The notes beneath the pieces are model-generated. The model had not been told where the DNA came from. It worked only from the letters and a program-made list of their open reading frames with translations, and did not search any database. The position numbers and the translations under genes were made by a program. Shown here piece after piece: positions 11,116-21,949 of a stretch of DNA of 64,000 nt. This stretch comes from Lactarius indigo. Its lineage: Eukaryota; Basidiomycota; Agaricomycetes; Russulales; Russulaceae. How positions within the stretch are numbered: the stretch's first letter is position 1; each line of letters starts with the position of its first letter. Where the stretch lies: positions 186,001 through 250,000 of the forward strand of contig JAFKAC010000055.1 of assembly GCA_025766275.1 (NCBI GenBank), read 5' to 3'.

Positions 11116-13700
11116 GGGTGAGCACGAGTACGCGTGCCCTCTTGAAAGTCTCGGAAGTTGCCTGGACCCTGCTGGATGCGGGGTGATAGCCGCTCAAAGA
11201 ATCAACTTCAATTACGCCTACTAGGGTGAGGTACTGTATCAGGCGCTGTCGCTGCTTATAACTTAGTCACGCGAGCAAAGATGAGCGATAGTACCAAAGA
11301 TAGTACATGAACCGGACATGTGATCTCGCAATAATTGCAGGTGGGAGAAAGTAGAAATCTATGAGGGTGGTGAAGTGCCGCGCCACGATGTGAGTCGATC
11401 GTAAGGTATGTTCACTATCTCAGGCTCCCGGGTCATTGCTGTTCAGCCGACGGAGGCCGGGATCGTCGCCTGTGAAACGGATGAGGCGGCACGTGCTCGT
11501 TCCACTTTTTCGTGCTATCATCCATCCCAAGTTCTCGACTGGTTCAAGTCTGGGTTCAAGGAACTTATTTCGCCCACTCGCCACGCCCAGTAATTGCCAA
11601 GGAATCGAGGCCCACATTTTCCGATCCCCATCCGCTCGCTCCGGGAGGGCAGTTGAACAGCATAAGTGCCAGTACACTTCAACTCCCTGTACCATGCGCC
11701 GGTCCCTCCTCCCTTGCGCCACACCAAACCTTAAGCGGGGAGCAAGGCAGTGACTGTCAAAGAGTGAATAATACTATGCCAATCCGATGTACCTTCAAGT
11801 TCTATTTTCACGTCGTACCCTCAACTAGCACCAGCTATTGTCAATACCCCACGTACCAACCGTGTCCCCCCATTTTCCACTCACGCTCCCTCTCTCCTCT
11901 CCCGAGATGCACATGGTCATCAAGAGTTTGTGTGGTCAGAATGCTGCGGGATATGCCCCTGTTTTCAGAACGGATCCAAGGTCTTTCCCCTCCGAAACAT
12001 GCAGAGACTCTTCCCATTACTTCGTGTCCGCGAGCCTTCTCCAGAAGGATGGCCTCGTAGGAGACGCGTCCAAATTACTTCTGTGTTCCTTATTTCTGGC
12101 ACCTGGATTGGCAAAGGTGGGGCCACTGAAGCACGCGCCACGGATATGTAAGTATATGCTTCGGGCGGCCAAGGTCATTGGGGTGACGAAGTTATCGAGT
12201 ATACCGGGGATCCAGAGAAGAGGCATGGCGTGTTCGCGGTCGGCTAGGAGACGTTGACGTTTCTGGGGAATGTCGTGTTGTAACCGTTTCACTAGCATGA
12301 TATCTCGTCGACAGATATAGATTTGCACCTGGTATGTCTATTGTTTCGGATATTCGAAAATAACCCTTACTGACGCCTTGAAGATACCATAACCGTGTCA
12401 TCCACTTCCCACTACCTACCGACTTATCTCTCCCTGCTACCTTCACCTTCCGATACTTGCCATTTCAATTGGCTTGACAGTGTATACCCAATCCTGCCCC
12501 AGGACCCGAGTGAGATGCGAAATTATGTTGATAAGCAGGGTATATTGTAATTGGGGTAGCTGCATTATTCATATTTCTGACACCATCTCCAGAAATGCGG
12601 ATGTCCCCCGAGGACTCGCTTGTCAAAGACATGTGCATCAAATTGTATCGCGATCCAGTTCTCTAGCTTTTGGGTCCTTCAAGGTGATAGCCGCCCATAT
12701 TGAAGGATTTTCCACTCCTATACAGGCGTGAAAGTGAACTAGTTCTACGACCTACATGCCAATTCCCGCCGGCGCCTGGTCGAGAGCTGAGTGCTCTCTT
12801 TCCACGTACTATGGGCACATATGATGGCCACGGGTGCACTTGGTGCGTGGGCTGTGTATGGGGCAGCAGATCAATGGTGACAATAGTGCTGCAGCATCCC
12901 TTGGTCCTTGCCAGGAGGTGGGGCGGACGGGACGCCATCGCTTGGGGGCTATCTGAGTTAGGCTTGTCGTTCGACCCATATAACTTATCCCCTTTTCCCG
13001 CGCTAATATTCACTACAGGTGCTGTGATCAATTTTCCTGCTATGGCGTCCCTCGTTGGCAAACTTTCAACCGCCCGTGTTCGTTCCAGTGGCTCAACTCG
13101 ACTCAGCCCAGATCACACCTCACCGCAACGTACCAGTTAAAGACTTTGGGGGGAGTATACATCGTAAGATGGGTCTGGAGCGTGGGGCTGGTTGCGGGAA
13201 CTTCTGGGAGGAATTACGGTGGCTGCTCTCAAAATGCTGAGCGACTAGCGTTGTGGGAGCTAAGTCAATATCTGGGAAGCAAGGTGAAAGTGAATAGTCA
13301 CGAATCATATCTGTCTAGTTTGCTATCTAGGGGTCTTAAGACCGGTGCTGAAAACGAAGGCGATAAGGGTGGATTGAGGTGAAAGTCATGGTGAGGTCCG
13401 CAGCTGGCGTGCGCAAGGGACGTGCGGTGGGCGTCGTCTGCCTCGGCGTTCTCGTGCTGGAATCAGGGTTGCACCTTTATGACGGTAGGAATAGGGTGGT
13501 AATATGTCTGAGGCAAATGTGGGAGAATATGGGAGAAACGGATGGCATTGCCGCTGTGCGCTGTCACGTCACGGTATTAGGGCCATATACAGTACAAGCG
13601 CCGGACCTGTCGATGTGAGTCGTCCACGCCGGACGGATTCGTCGGCTCAATTCTGCATAACCTAACTTAATATTTCCTGTAGCAGATTCAGCGATGTACT
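11116..13700. other. Gene-poor region upstream of the NLR gene
   Basis: No gene recognised. The first few hundred bases must hold the NLR promoter, but I see no clear TATA box. Around 11940-12030 there is a decayed relative of the flank unit (the TTTTCAGAACGG block, then CCTCCGAAACATG, as near 59980-60030). Open frames at 11512-12060 and 12663-13061 have unremarkable composition and no recognisable domain, so I leave them out. Confidence 0.4.
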
Positions 13701-13869
13701 TGGCGTGTGCCACCGACTGTTTACAGAACTAGTTCAGTCACTCAATCCACGACACAAAATACGTCCTATGTCAGCAAACTATCGGGCATACTTGGACATC
13801 AACAGCCGATAATGGGGGCTTCTCTGGTCCACTGTCGATCGAGTGGGCAAGCAGCAATGTAGGTAGTAA

Positions 13870-14633
13870 TGTCTATTCTCCCAACAACAATGCGATCTCG
13901 GAAAGTCCTCTCGACGACGCAATTTGAAACCAAGTCCGGCCCATATCATCCTTGGAACCTACAGTTGCGCCATGGCTAAGTAGCACGCGCACGACGTTGC
14001 CTTTCGAACCCAAATGGGAAGATGCTGCAAGGTTCAACGGTGTCGAGTGTCTCCCCTGAGCGTTGATATCTGCCCTACGCTCGATCAGTGGCTTAACAGT
14101 GTCGCTACTCCCCTAGGACGACGCCAGGTGCAATAGCGTCGAGTGTGTTTCATCTCTCGCAGGCATGTCCGCTCCGTGCTCAACCGACACCTGCACAACT
14201 TCAGCCCTCTCGTCAGACCCATCCCAATGGTACGGTGCGAGAGGTCTTACGTCCTGTCGATTTTCGCCAGTACTTTTTAGGACTAGGAGTCGCACAAATC
14301 CGGCACTCACCCTATCAGATGCTAAATGCAAAGGGTCTTGTCGTTCTCGTCTCGTGAGTTGATATCCGCGCTCTGATCGATCAATAGATGAACAATTTCA
14401 GGACTCCAGGACGACGATGCCAGATGCAAAGGCGTCTAGTGGTTCCCATTCTGTGCTTTCACATCTGCCCCGCACTCGATCAAAAGCTCCAAGGTTTCAG
14501 GATTTTGTGAGACCGACGCCAGATGCAACGGAATCCAGTTTCCCCCACCCTGAGCATTGACGTCAGCCCCATGCCGGATTAGTAACTTTGCAGTGTCGCC
14601 ACTCCCCCTGAATGACGCAAGATGCAGCGGCAT
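13870..14633 (-). pseudogene. Second ankyrin gene, 3' part, split by the transposon
   Basis: The minus strand shows the same terminal ankyrin repeats as the end of the NLR gene at 2410-2793 and the gene at 62136, but with in-frame stops and indels (for example near 14099 and 14440). The repeat at 14436-14633 is still open (LHLASFRGSGDTAKLLI). Reading stops at 14631-14633 (ATG on the minus strand), the exact edge of the large insertion, and the upstream half of this same repeat is at 59198-59260. This is an old, non-functional ankyrin gene that served as target. Confidence 0.75.
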
Positions 14634-14640
14634 GATGATG

Positions 14641-14674
14641 CATCAGCATTCGAACATGTTCCTGTATTTTACTT
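14641..14674 (+). repeat. Left terminal inverted repeat of the Plavaka element
   Basis: Begins CATCAGCATTCGAACATG and ends TTTTACTT. It differs from the reverse complement of 59161-59194 at three positions (13, 19 and 25). Confidence 0.85.
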
Positions 14675-14850
14675 AATTTTACTTGGTACCTGATTAAGTA
14701 AAATCCAGGACCATTTTCATCAAGTAAAATCCAGTAGGTCCTTGCCCTGGATTTTACTTAGATTTGTCCGGAATTTACTTGATGCACCTGGATTTTGATT
14801 TGGTAAAATAATCTCAGGGAATTCATGTAAATTCCAGGGCACTTTCCGGG
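14665..14850. repeat. Subterminal short repeats of the Plavaka element
   Basis: Several copies of AAGTAAAATCCAG and its reverse complement CTGGATTTTACTT, with variants such as GGAATTTACTTGATG, lie in both orientations inside the left TIR. Similar motifs (GGAATTACTTGATCG, AAGTAAAATTCAG) lie inside the right end near 59100-59175. Clustered subterminal motifs of this sort are typical transposase-binding arrays in CACTA-like elements. Function here is inferred. Confidence 0.6.
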
Positions 14851-15156
14851 CCTTTCAAGTCGTCTTTCCAGGCAATTCCAGTTAATCCAGCTCCAAAAAA
14901 CATCATCGAAGAAAACATATATCATTCACATGTGACATGGTACCAGGCACTCTGGCCACTGCAGCCCATAACAAAATTGAGGGAAAATATTCAAAACGCA
15001 ACCCGAGTGCTCTAATTAATTGTCCACAAGGCACACACGTATGTCTTTGTTGTCATCAATGAGGCTTTGAAGACCATAAGAATACCCTTGATGACGGGTT
15101 TTCGATGGTGACATGAACAGTGTTGCCAGTCGCACGACTTCTTCAAGGGAGCTTGG

Positions 15157-15872
15157 TGTAACGTTACAGTAGGAACGTTCAGCTTGGCGTGAGCAAGTCT
15201 AGTCTTTCTATGTCAATGAGCGAGGGTTCAGCCGGTATTTGGCAAGGTTTAAGTGGTTAACAAGGATCTCGGAGTATGACACAATACTCAAGATGTGAGA
15301 GGAGTTCAGGGGTTCAAGAGGTTCGACGGTTCAGCAGAGAGTTACCCCAAAGGAATGGGAAAACAATGTATACTGTGATGGTAAAGAAGTCGAGTCTAAG
15401 GATACAAGCTACCTAGGGCCACGACTTATATAGAAAAAGGTTTGTTTGTGCGGAACAAACAAATGGCGCAATCGCAGCAAGTGTGAGAAGTAGCACAGCT
15501 ATCCGCAGCAAGTGTGAGAAGAAAGTACAGCAATCCGCAGCAGGCACGGGAAAAAGAAGAAAGTGTGCACAGCTATCCGCAGTAAGTGTGGGAAGAAACA
15601 AGGATATAAAAGGCAAGTGAGACATGTCTCAGTTTTAACAAAAGTGAGACACCTGCCATAAAAGGGTGCATTTAGCCCAAGTATAGTAGTAATAAAGACT
15701 TATAAGGACAATGAGTGTCTCATTGTCTCACTTTGCACTAGGAGAGAATCTTAAGGCTCCTAGTGCGCAGCAAGTCCAAGAAAGGGAAAGCCAAGAAAGG
15801 AAAGACTTTCCCGCAAACGCAAGTGTAAGTAAGAAACTAATAGTAAAGTCAAAACAAGTCCAGTCCGTAACA
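15157..15872. mobile_element. Solo LTR 1 (716 bp, TSD CTTGG)
   Basis: Starts TGTAACGTTACAG and ends GTCCGTAACA, with CTTGG at 15152-15156 and 15873-15877. It contains near-tandem copies of a roughly 25-bp motif with ATCCGCAGCAAGTGTG (15465-15600) and TATA-like stretches near 15427 and 15604. It lies in the last exon of the companion gene. Family not seen elsewhere in the window. Confidence 0.85.
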
Positions 15873-16202
15873 CTTGGCTTCATTTTATTGATAGATTTGA
15901 AGTAGTTGTTCGTTGCTGCCCCCCAATTCTCTGCAGAAAACTTTGACATGATGTTGGAAACAATCCCGGTTGACAGGTTGAGCTTCGACACTGCCTTGAT
16001 GGATGGTTTGTTGGCTGATTTCTTCACAGGTTCAGCAGCACACAGGACCTCCATATCACCATCTGCCCAGAGCTGGAGGGTTCTCTCAACCTTCGAATAG
16101 TTAGTATATTTCATCGCAATGATTGCATCAAGAGAAAATTTACAGCAGCAGCTGCAAGGGCCAACACTCCCTTGGGCGGGTACTTTTCAACGGCAGACAC
16201 AC

Positions 16203-16975
16203 TGTAGCGGTATGGCTTATCGCGACAACTAGACCAAGAAAGGGTAAGTGAACTGAACTGGTGCACACCCAAGCCTAGCGCGGAGACAAGTCACGCGCTG
16301 AACGTACAGTCACTGCAGAGAATATGCACATGTGAGACCTTTATACAAGGTCAAAGGCAAGGTGATCACGCAGTGGTACGCTGAGTGGAGAACCAAGAGG
16401 ACAAGTTAACATTGGAGAGGTAAGGGAAGTACAAGAGAATACGCACCTGAGTGGAGAACCAAGAGGACAAGTTGGTTCCACTCAGGACGCTACATGAGGG
16501 TTTATATACTGTGTTGCGGCTGAGTTCGAATTACTGTGGAACCTTATTACTAAAGGTACATGTAATAGTAATGAGTCAGGCGCTGACACGTCGTATCTAA
16601 TAATAGCCTTATCTATTGTGCTGACTGATGCACAGTCATTAAGGCTGACAGAACAATGACGTGTCCTTATCTATGAGTCACAACCCTATGACAATGTAGT
16701 CTAGAACTATCTAGAATGTTCCCTGCTTATCGTCCAATGAGAAACTACGTTGCTAATGAGGAAAGTGCCCAAAAGAGGTAACATCCGATAAGGAAGTTGC
16801 TATCCCAGGGTCACGTGCTTGTGGGTGCACATGTTGGCATCACGTGACTAACCATCTTATCATATCTAATGATAAGGACTTGGATGTTTGAGCGCAACGT
16901 TGGAGACTCGTATCTCCACTTAATAAGTCCGCAAAAAATACGGAAAAATAAGGCAGAAATAGAGCGTCCGTGACA
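16203..16975. mobile_element. Solo LTR 2 (773 bp, TSD CACAC)
   Basis: Starts TGTAGCGGTATGG and ends GTCCGTGACA, with CACAC at 16198-16202 and 16976-16980. Sits in an exon of the companion gene. An internal direct repeat, GAGTGGAGAACCAAGAGG, occurs near 16382 and 16453. No internal retrotransposon sequence remains. Confidence 0.85.
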
Positions 16976-17269
16976 CACACCCTCATCAATGCCAGTGGCA
17001 CTGAGAGCTGGTACCTCTTCAGCCCCAGCAGTACTGTTGAGGTGTGTCACGAAAACTTGCAGTATGAAAGGGGTGCGCATCAATCTGCTCCGCTCATCCT
17101 GAGGAGTCATTGCTTGTGCATGAAATAGAAACGATGGAGATAACTTACATTATCTACAACTGCCCAGACGAACTTGCAATCTACGAGCATATCTTCTGCC
17201 CACGCTTGACAGGCATTGTAATCCTTGAACACATCACGGTACTCCTTGCATTTGAAAAATTGTTCAACC

Positions 17270-17843
17270 TGTTGATAAGTGACCTGTGCGCACTTAGCGG
17301 CTCTAATGGACTCATAGATAACGGACTACAGTAGATTAGATTATTTTGATCTGTACAATCTGGACTATGACATCACATGTATATGACATCATATGGACTG
17401 TTCTGGACTTACTATTGTACTAAGTTTCTTTGTTCTACTTTTGTTCTTATCTTTATTATGATGTCATTATGATATCATTCTGCTCTGGACTCTTCTTGTT
17501 CTCTACGCCTTGTTCTCTTTATATCCACTCCTTTGTGTCTTGTATAGAACAATACGTCTTGTATTCTGTGACTAGGTGTTACTCACCTTGTAGTACTGTC
17601 ACTCCCTGTATGAGTATAAGTAGAGCACCATGTACGCTCCTGGTCCACATCAGTTCCTCACTGTTGTGTGCCAGGTATGTCTTCTCCTCTTTAATGTAAA
17701 CATCAGTTCCTCACTGTTGTGTGCCAGACACTTCTGCCTTACCTTGCAAGATCTCCTGTTGCTGCTTTTCAGCCACCCAGCTTATCTCACCACAGAACAC
17801 TTTGTCCCTCTGTGAGTATGCTATCTATGTGTGCTGTTCATCA
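17270..17843 (+). mobile_element. Solo LTR 3, Copia family (574 bp, TSD CAACC)
   Basis: Starts TGTTGATAAGTGACC and ends GTGCTGTTCATCA like the LTRs of Copia-1 and Copia-2, but is clearly diverged. CAACC flanks it at 17265-17269 and 17844-17848. It carries the same internal direct repeat (CTGTTGTGTGCCAG twice). It interrupts an exon of the companion gene. Confidence 0.85.
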
Positions 17844-18076
17844 CAACCATGATATCAGCAGCACTTTTGAAGGAGCTGTGCCATTCATAGAGGTGCTGTG
17901 TGACCTAGCAATATCATAAGCTCATGTATTAGATCAAAATAATGGGGGAATCGTTGCCACTATTCCCCCCACTGGCAAAAAAAAAAAACTCACATGCTCA
18001 AATACACAATCATTTGTGCTCACAACCCAGGGCGCATTCTCATAAACTACGTCCCAGATGGATTGGAGGATCGGAA

Positions 18077-18693
18077 TGATGAACAGCACAGTAGAAGAGC
18101 ATACTCACAGAGGGCTAAAGAGTCTGTGGTGAGATATGCAGAAGTGCTTGAAGCAGCAACAGGGAGTCAGGCAAGGTAAAGCAAAGAGTTGTCTGGCACA
18201 CAGCAGTGAGAGAACTGATGATAGTATTACAGTGGAGAGAACATACCTGGCACACAGCAGTGAGAGAACTGATGTGGACCAGGAGTGTACAAGCACTACT
18301 ACTTATACTGTACAGAGGAGTGACACTAGTATAAGAGTGGTAACGTAGAGTCACAGAATACAAGGAGCGTTGTTCTACATACAGGACAAAAGGAGTGTAT
18401 GAAAAGAGAACAAGGTGACTAGAACAAAGAGAGTCCAGACTAAGATGATATCATAATGACATCACAATAAAGATAAGAACTTAAGGAGAACAAAGGACTG
18501 AGTACAATGAAGTGTCCGGAGTGTTCTACATGATGTCATAGTACATGATGTCATATATGATGCAATGATCAGCGCTAGATTGTACAGATCAAATGTAAGT
18601 AATCTACAAGTCCAATTAATCTAATCTAAAGCAGTCCATGCTGCAAGTCTGGTCTGTATGAGCCGCTAAGTGCACAAGGGTCACTTATCAACA
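18077..18693 (-). mobile_element. Solo LTR 4, Copia family, reverse orientation (617 bp, TSD CGGAA)
   Basis: Reads TGATGAACAGCACA to GTCACTTATCAACA on the plus strand, that is, a Copia-family LTR on the minus strand. CGGAA flanks it at 18072-18076 and 18694-18698. It interrupts the companion gene between the codons of AIP and ILQ. Confidence 0.85.
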
Positions 18694-20067
18694 CGGAATT
18701 GCGACGTCATCTGGTATAACCCAGGGGTTAGCTTGAGTCCCAACCCACCATTTGTAGGTAGGGATGAAAACTGTGTGGAAGCGATTGTTTTCCTCAGCTC
18801 CAGGGGGCAGCGAATAGACCTTTCTGCAAGCCTTCTTAGCCACAGGTTGCACCGCAGGGAATGTTGTGTCGGTGTCGAGGCTGTGTTTCAAAAGAGCCTA
18901 CCATTGCCGTTGCGAGCAAGGTTGGGAGATCAACTCCAAGTAAACACAAAATATAAGCCACAACTTACCCACATGACTGATCCCAGACTGGGCAACAGAG
19001 ATCGGTAATCAAGGACTTCGATCTCATCGTCAAGGCCTTTCTGGTAGGCGGGGAGGGTGCTTGGGGTCGTGGAACTGCCATGGGTAAAAGCTCCCAGCCC
19101 TCCAGTTGAACTATGGCTCGGAGTAGGAGTTGTGGTGAGGGCGAGAGATGAGTTGGCATTGGCCACCTTGGCTGCCCAGTCGGCACAGATGCTGGAATTG
19201 GACTTCTCAACAGGATGGGCAACTGATTGCACCAGTCTGAAGTGGTGGTAAAAAAGGGTGGTTTCAGAGAGGCAGAGTGACATTTTGGGGTTGAGTCAGC
19301 GATAAAACAAAGTGGCGAGTGACAAAATAAGTCAGTGGGTTGTTCCTGAAATGAAATGATGTGTGAGGAAATTGAGGTAATAACATACCGAGCATGAGGT
19401 TTTTTACCTTTCATGGCTGGGATGGGGGGTACCTTGTTGACTAAACTGATGTCTATCATCGATTTCCCGGCCACAAGGCATGGCTGCTTCTGGTAAGACT
19501 TGATAAGAACCCGCATGGAGTCATCCTTGGGGTTTTTCTTGCTCTTGCTCTTGCTTTTACCTCCTTCTCCTTTGCCATCGTCGATGTCGCTGTCATCTTC
19601 TCCTTCTCCTTCGCCTGGGCCCATCTCTTCCCTCTCACCATCTTCGATGACTGGAGCAGCCTCTGGTAAGGTTTAGGGCGATGCCGGAGTAAAGGGGGCG
19701 GTCACGTGCGAGTGACTGTGAGAGTAGTGAGTCAAGAAGAGGGTATGAGCGTGAGTCAAGGTATTCGCATTGGAGGCAGATGGGGAGTACACAAGTCAAG
19801 ACAAGGCTGTGTTACATTTTCTGGGCTCTTTTCTGAGCCATTTTTATAAGTACAAGTATAATAATTTTGAATGCTTTTTCAAAAATAAGTTGGCATATGA
19901 GTAAGAATGCTCGGGCAAACACATGGGCCATCGGGCACAATACCAAATCACAAATCATGTTGCACTTGCTTCCCATTCGAGGCTGCAAACCATCCTTCAG
20001 ACGGGAGGGGAAAACGCGTGGGAACCTTCGAGAGTATGAAGTCATAGTAGGATACATACACATCATA

Positions 20068-21154
20068 TGTTACGATTTTCTTCGGACTCGTTCTTTCATA
20101 TTTCATCATTCCCTTACCCACATTATACGAGCCCTGTATGATTACACGGACCTTACAATTACTCAGTTCCTATCGCATGCCCTACTTATCAACGTTCCCT
20201 TCTGATAAAGTTCGACATGTGCTAGTTTCCGACTTGTTCCCATTCACACGCGACCCCATGTGATTTGCCCTTATCCCTGATATATCCATGCCTTGTTCCC
20301 AATTATGCCTATCCTTTTATTCCTTGACCTGGCGATGGTGCCATCTATTTGTAACGACCACACAGTACGATTCCTATTTAACCCTAGTCATACCTAGCTT
20401 GTATGGTAGACTAGACTTCTTGTGTAATACTACACTAAGTCTAAGACGAATGCCTTCACGCATTCCCTTGTCTCGAGAACCCCCAGTCTCCGCTAGACCT
20501 TTGAGTCTTAGCCTTCCTCTATGATCCAAGTGACTGCTGTCCTTGTGATCCTTGTACACCATTCTACTGAAGCCGAGCCCTAGAGCTTGCGCTACCGTGA
20601 CTTGACTGACTTAGCACAGGTCATGCTGTGTGTGTTACGCTCCACCGGCATTAGTCTGACTTGGACCTAGAATAGGCGTAATCGACTTAGCGAAGATAGG
20701 TGAATGGGGACCACGTGTCAACCCAACACAAGCTGAACAGGGGCTCTACTGGCACACGCTGCAGCAAAAGGAAGAACAAGAAGTATTCCTTGGTGAATAC
20801 GAGTGGAAGCACACTTAGTCCGAGACTAAGGCAAACAAGAGACGAGTCAAGTGGTGGATTGAAGAAGACCAAGATGGGGACTCTTGGTCTTTCAGGACAA
20901 CTACTTATACAGATACACATGGGCTTTAAAGTGCCACTAGAATAATAAGTAACCAGTAGCGTAACTAACTTGAACCCTAGTACAGCTATCTTAGGAATGA
21001 GTCATACATGAGTCACAATCACATGTGAACTACTATGCTGACTGATACGGTGTAAGAGTCCATGACTAATATCAGTACCGGACTGTAGTCATAACCAGTC
21101 ATGAGTCGTGTATGAGTCCGTACCGTAACAGTGTGCCCCTGTAGTGGTGTAACA
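20068..21154 (+). mobile_element. Solo LTR 5 (TSD TCATA), itself interrupted by solo LTR 6
   Basis: Starts TGTTACGATTTTC and ends TAGTGGTGTAACA, with TCATA at 20063-20067 and 21155-21159. Without the nested insertion it is 584 bp, matching the 580-bp solo LTR at 22386-22965. It interrupts the companion gene. Confidence 0.85.
20633..21130. mobile_element. Solo LTR 6, nested in solo LTR 5 (498 bp, TSD GTGTG)
   Basis: Starts TGTTACGCTCCACC and ends GTACCGTAACA, with GTGTG at 20628-20632 and 21131-21135. A different family from its host LTR. Orientation not determined. Confidence 0.85.
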
Positions 21155-21685
21155 TCATAGCTGCTTGAAGCAGCTTTCTGAATCTGCAAAATGTATCGTA
21201 GTGAAACTGATAGAACACACGAGAATATACAGAGACTGGAAACATACAAGCCCCTATGGGGTGGGTCCAAAAATTTGGGCATGGTTGAACAGAAAGTGCC
21301 TGAGGCTGAGCGTGGTATGTGCGAACGCTACTGCCACTTGGACCTCCAGTGGAACAAATCCACCAGCCTCTTCTTCGCTCAGGTACTTATTGCTCTCTTT
21401 GTCAGCCTCTGTGACATCTTTTTCTGCGCTAGGGTTAGTGTGACGTGGCACAAATACTAAGGTCTCGTGTCGATGGAGCAAAGGTGCCACCATAGGCTGA
21501 TCTGCTTTGATGTCTTCGAGCTCTTGCTGGTCTTGGATCCTGGTGACCTTCTTCAAGGCAGTGTGTATCTCTTGTTCAGCAACTCTTCTCTCAAGACACT
21601 CTTGTTCTCTGACCTTAGCCATCTCCTCATTGGTTTGGCGTTTCATTTGGGCATTGAGGACAACTTGTCCAGGATGTTGGGTCAT

Positions 21686-21816
21686 GTTTTTGGCTCGTGT
21701 TACTGGGCGATATCATTGGGACTGGGACGGGGTGGTTGACATGGTGGGTTTTTTTTTTTCTTGAACTTGAAGGGGGCAGGTGATGATAGGACAAGTGACG
21801 CAGACCCCCAAAAAAA
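21686..21816. promoter_or_regulatory. Divergent intergenic region of the Plavaka element
   Basis: This short gap separates the predicted starts of the minus-strand companion gene and the plus-strand transposase, so both promoters should lie here or just inside the neighbours. It contains a run of T (about 21750-21760). I see no certain TATA box. Confidence 0.4.
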
Positions 21817-21949
21817 TTGTTACTTTGGCTTTTTGATACTCATTCAACTGTGCCTGGACTGGTTGTCAAAACACTTTCTCCTAGCACACACAATCCAATT
21901 TTTTTCCTGGTGTGCACAGCCCTTGACTACCTGACTCACCTCCATCATG

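Larger units (their letters stand above)
15016..21685 (-). pseudogene. Plavaka-borne companion gene, disrupted by five solo LTRs
   Basis: A multi-exon minus-strand gene starts near 21685 (MTQHPGQVVLNAQM, then a charged coiled segment) and ends at TAA 15018-15016. Supported exon pieces include 21685-21480, 19666-19430, 19240-18990, 18897-18699 plus 18076-17994, 17904-17849 plus 17264-17149, 17098-16981 plus 16202-16144, and 16090-15878 plus 15156-15016. Introns 17993-17905, 17148-17099 and 16143-16091 have GT..AG ends; the last has a perfect TACTAAC branch point. Removing each solo LTR with one TSD copy restores the same frame every time, for example across 16203-16980 and 15157-15877. C-terminal landmarks are FIPTYKWWVGT, YPPKGVLALAAAAVERTLQLW and FSAENWG. 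I do not recognise the function. Similar unnamed proteins occur in Agaricomycete genomes, as far as I recall. It lies divergently to the transposase inside the same TIRs, so it is probably an element gene rather than a host gene. Confidence 0.7.

Noticed and set aside
11512..13140. Frames of 130-180 codons as host genes
   Set aside because: No domain, no convincing splice structure and no conservation visible within the window.
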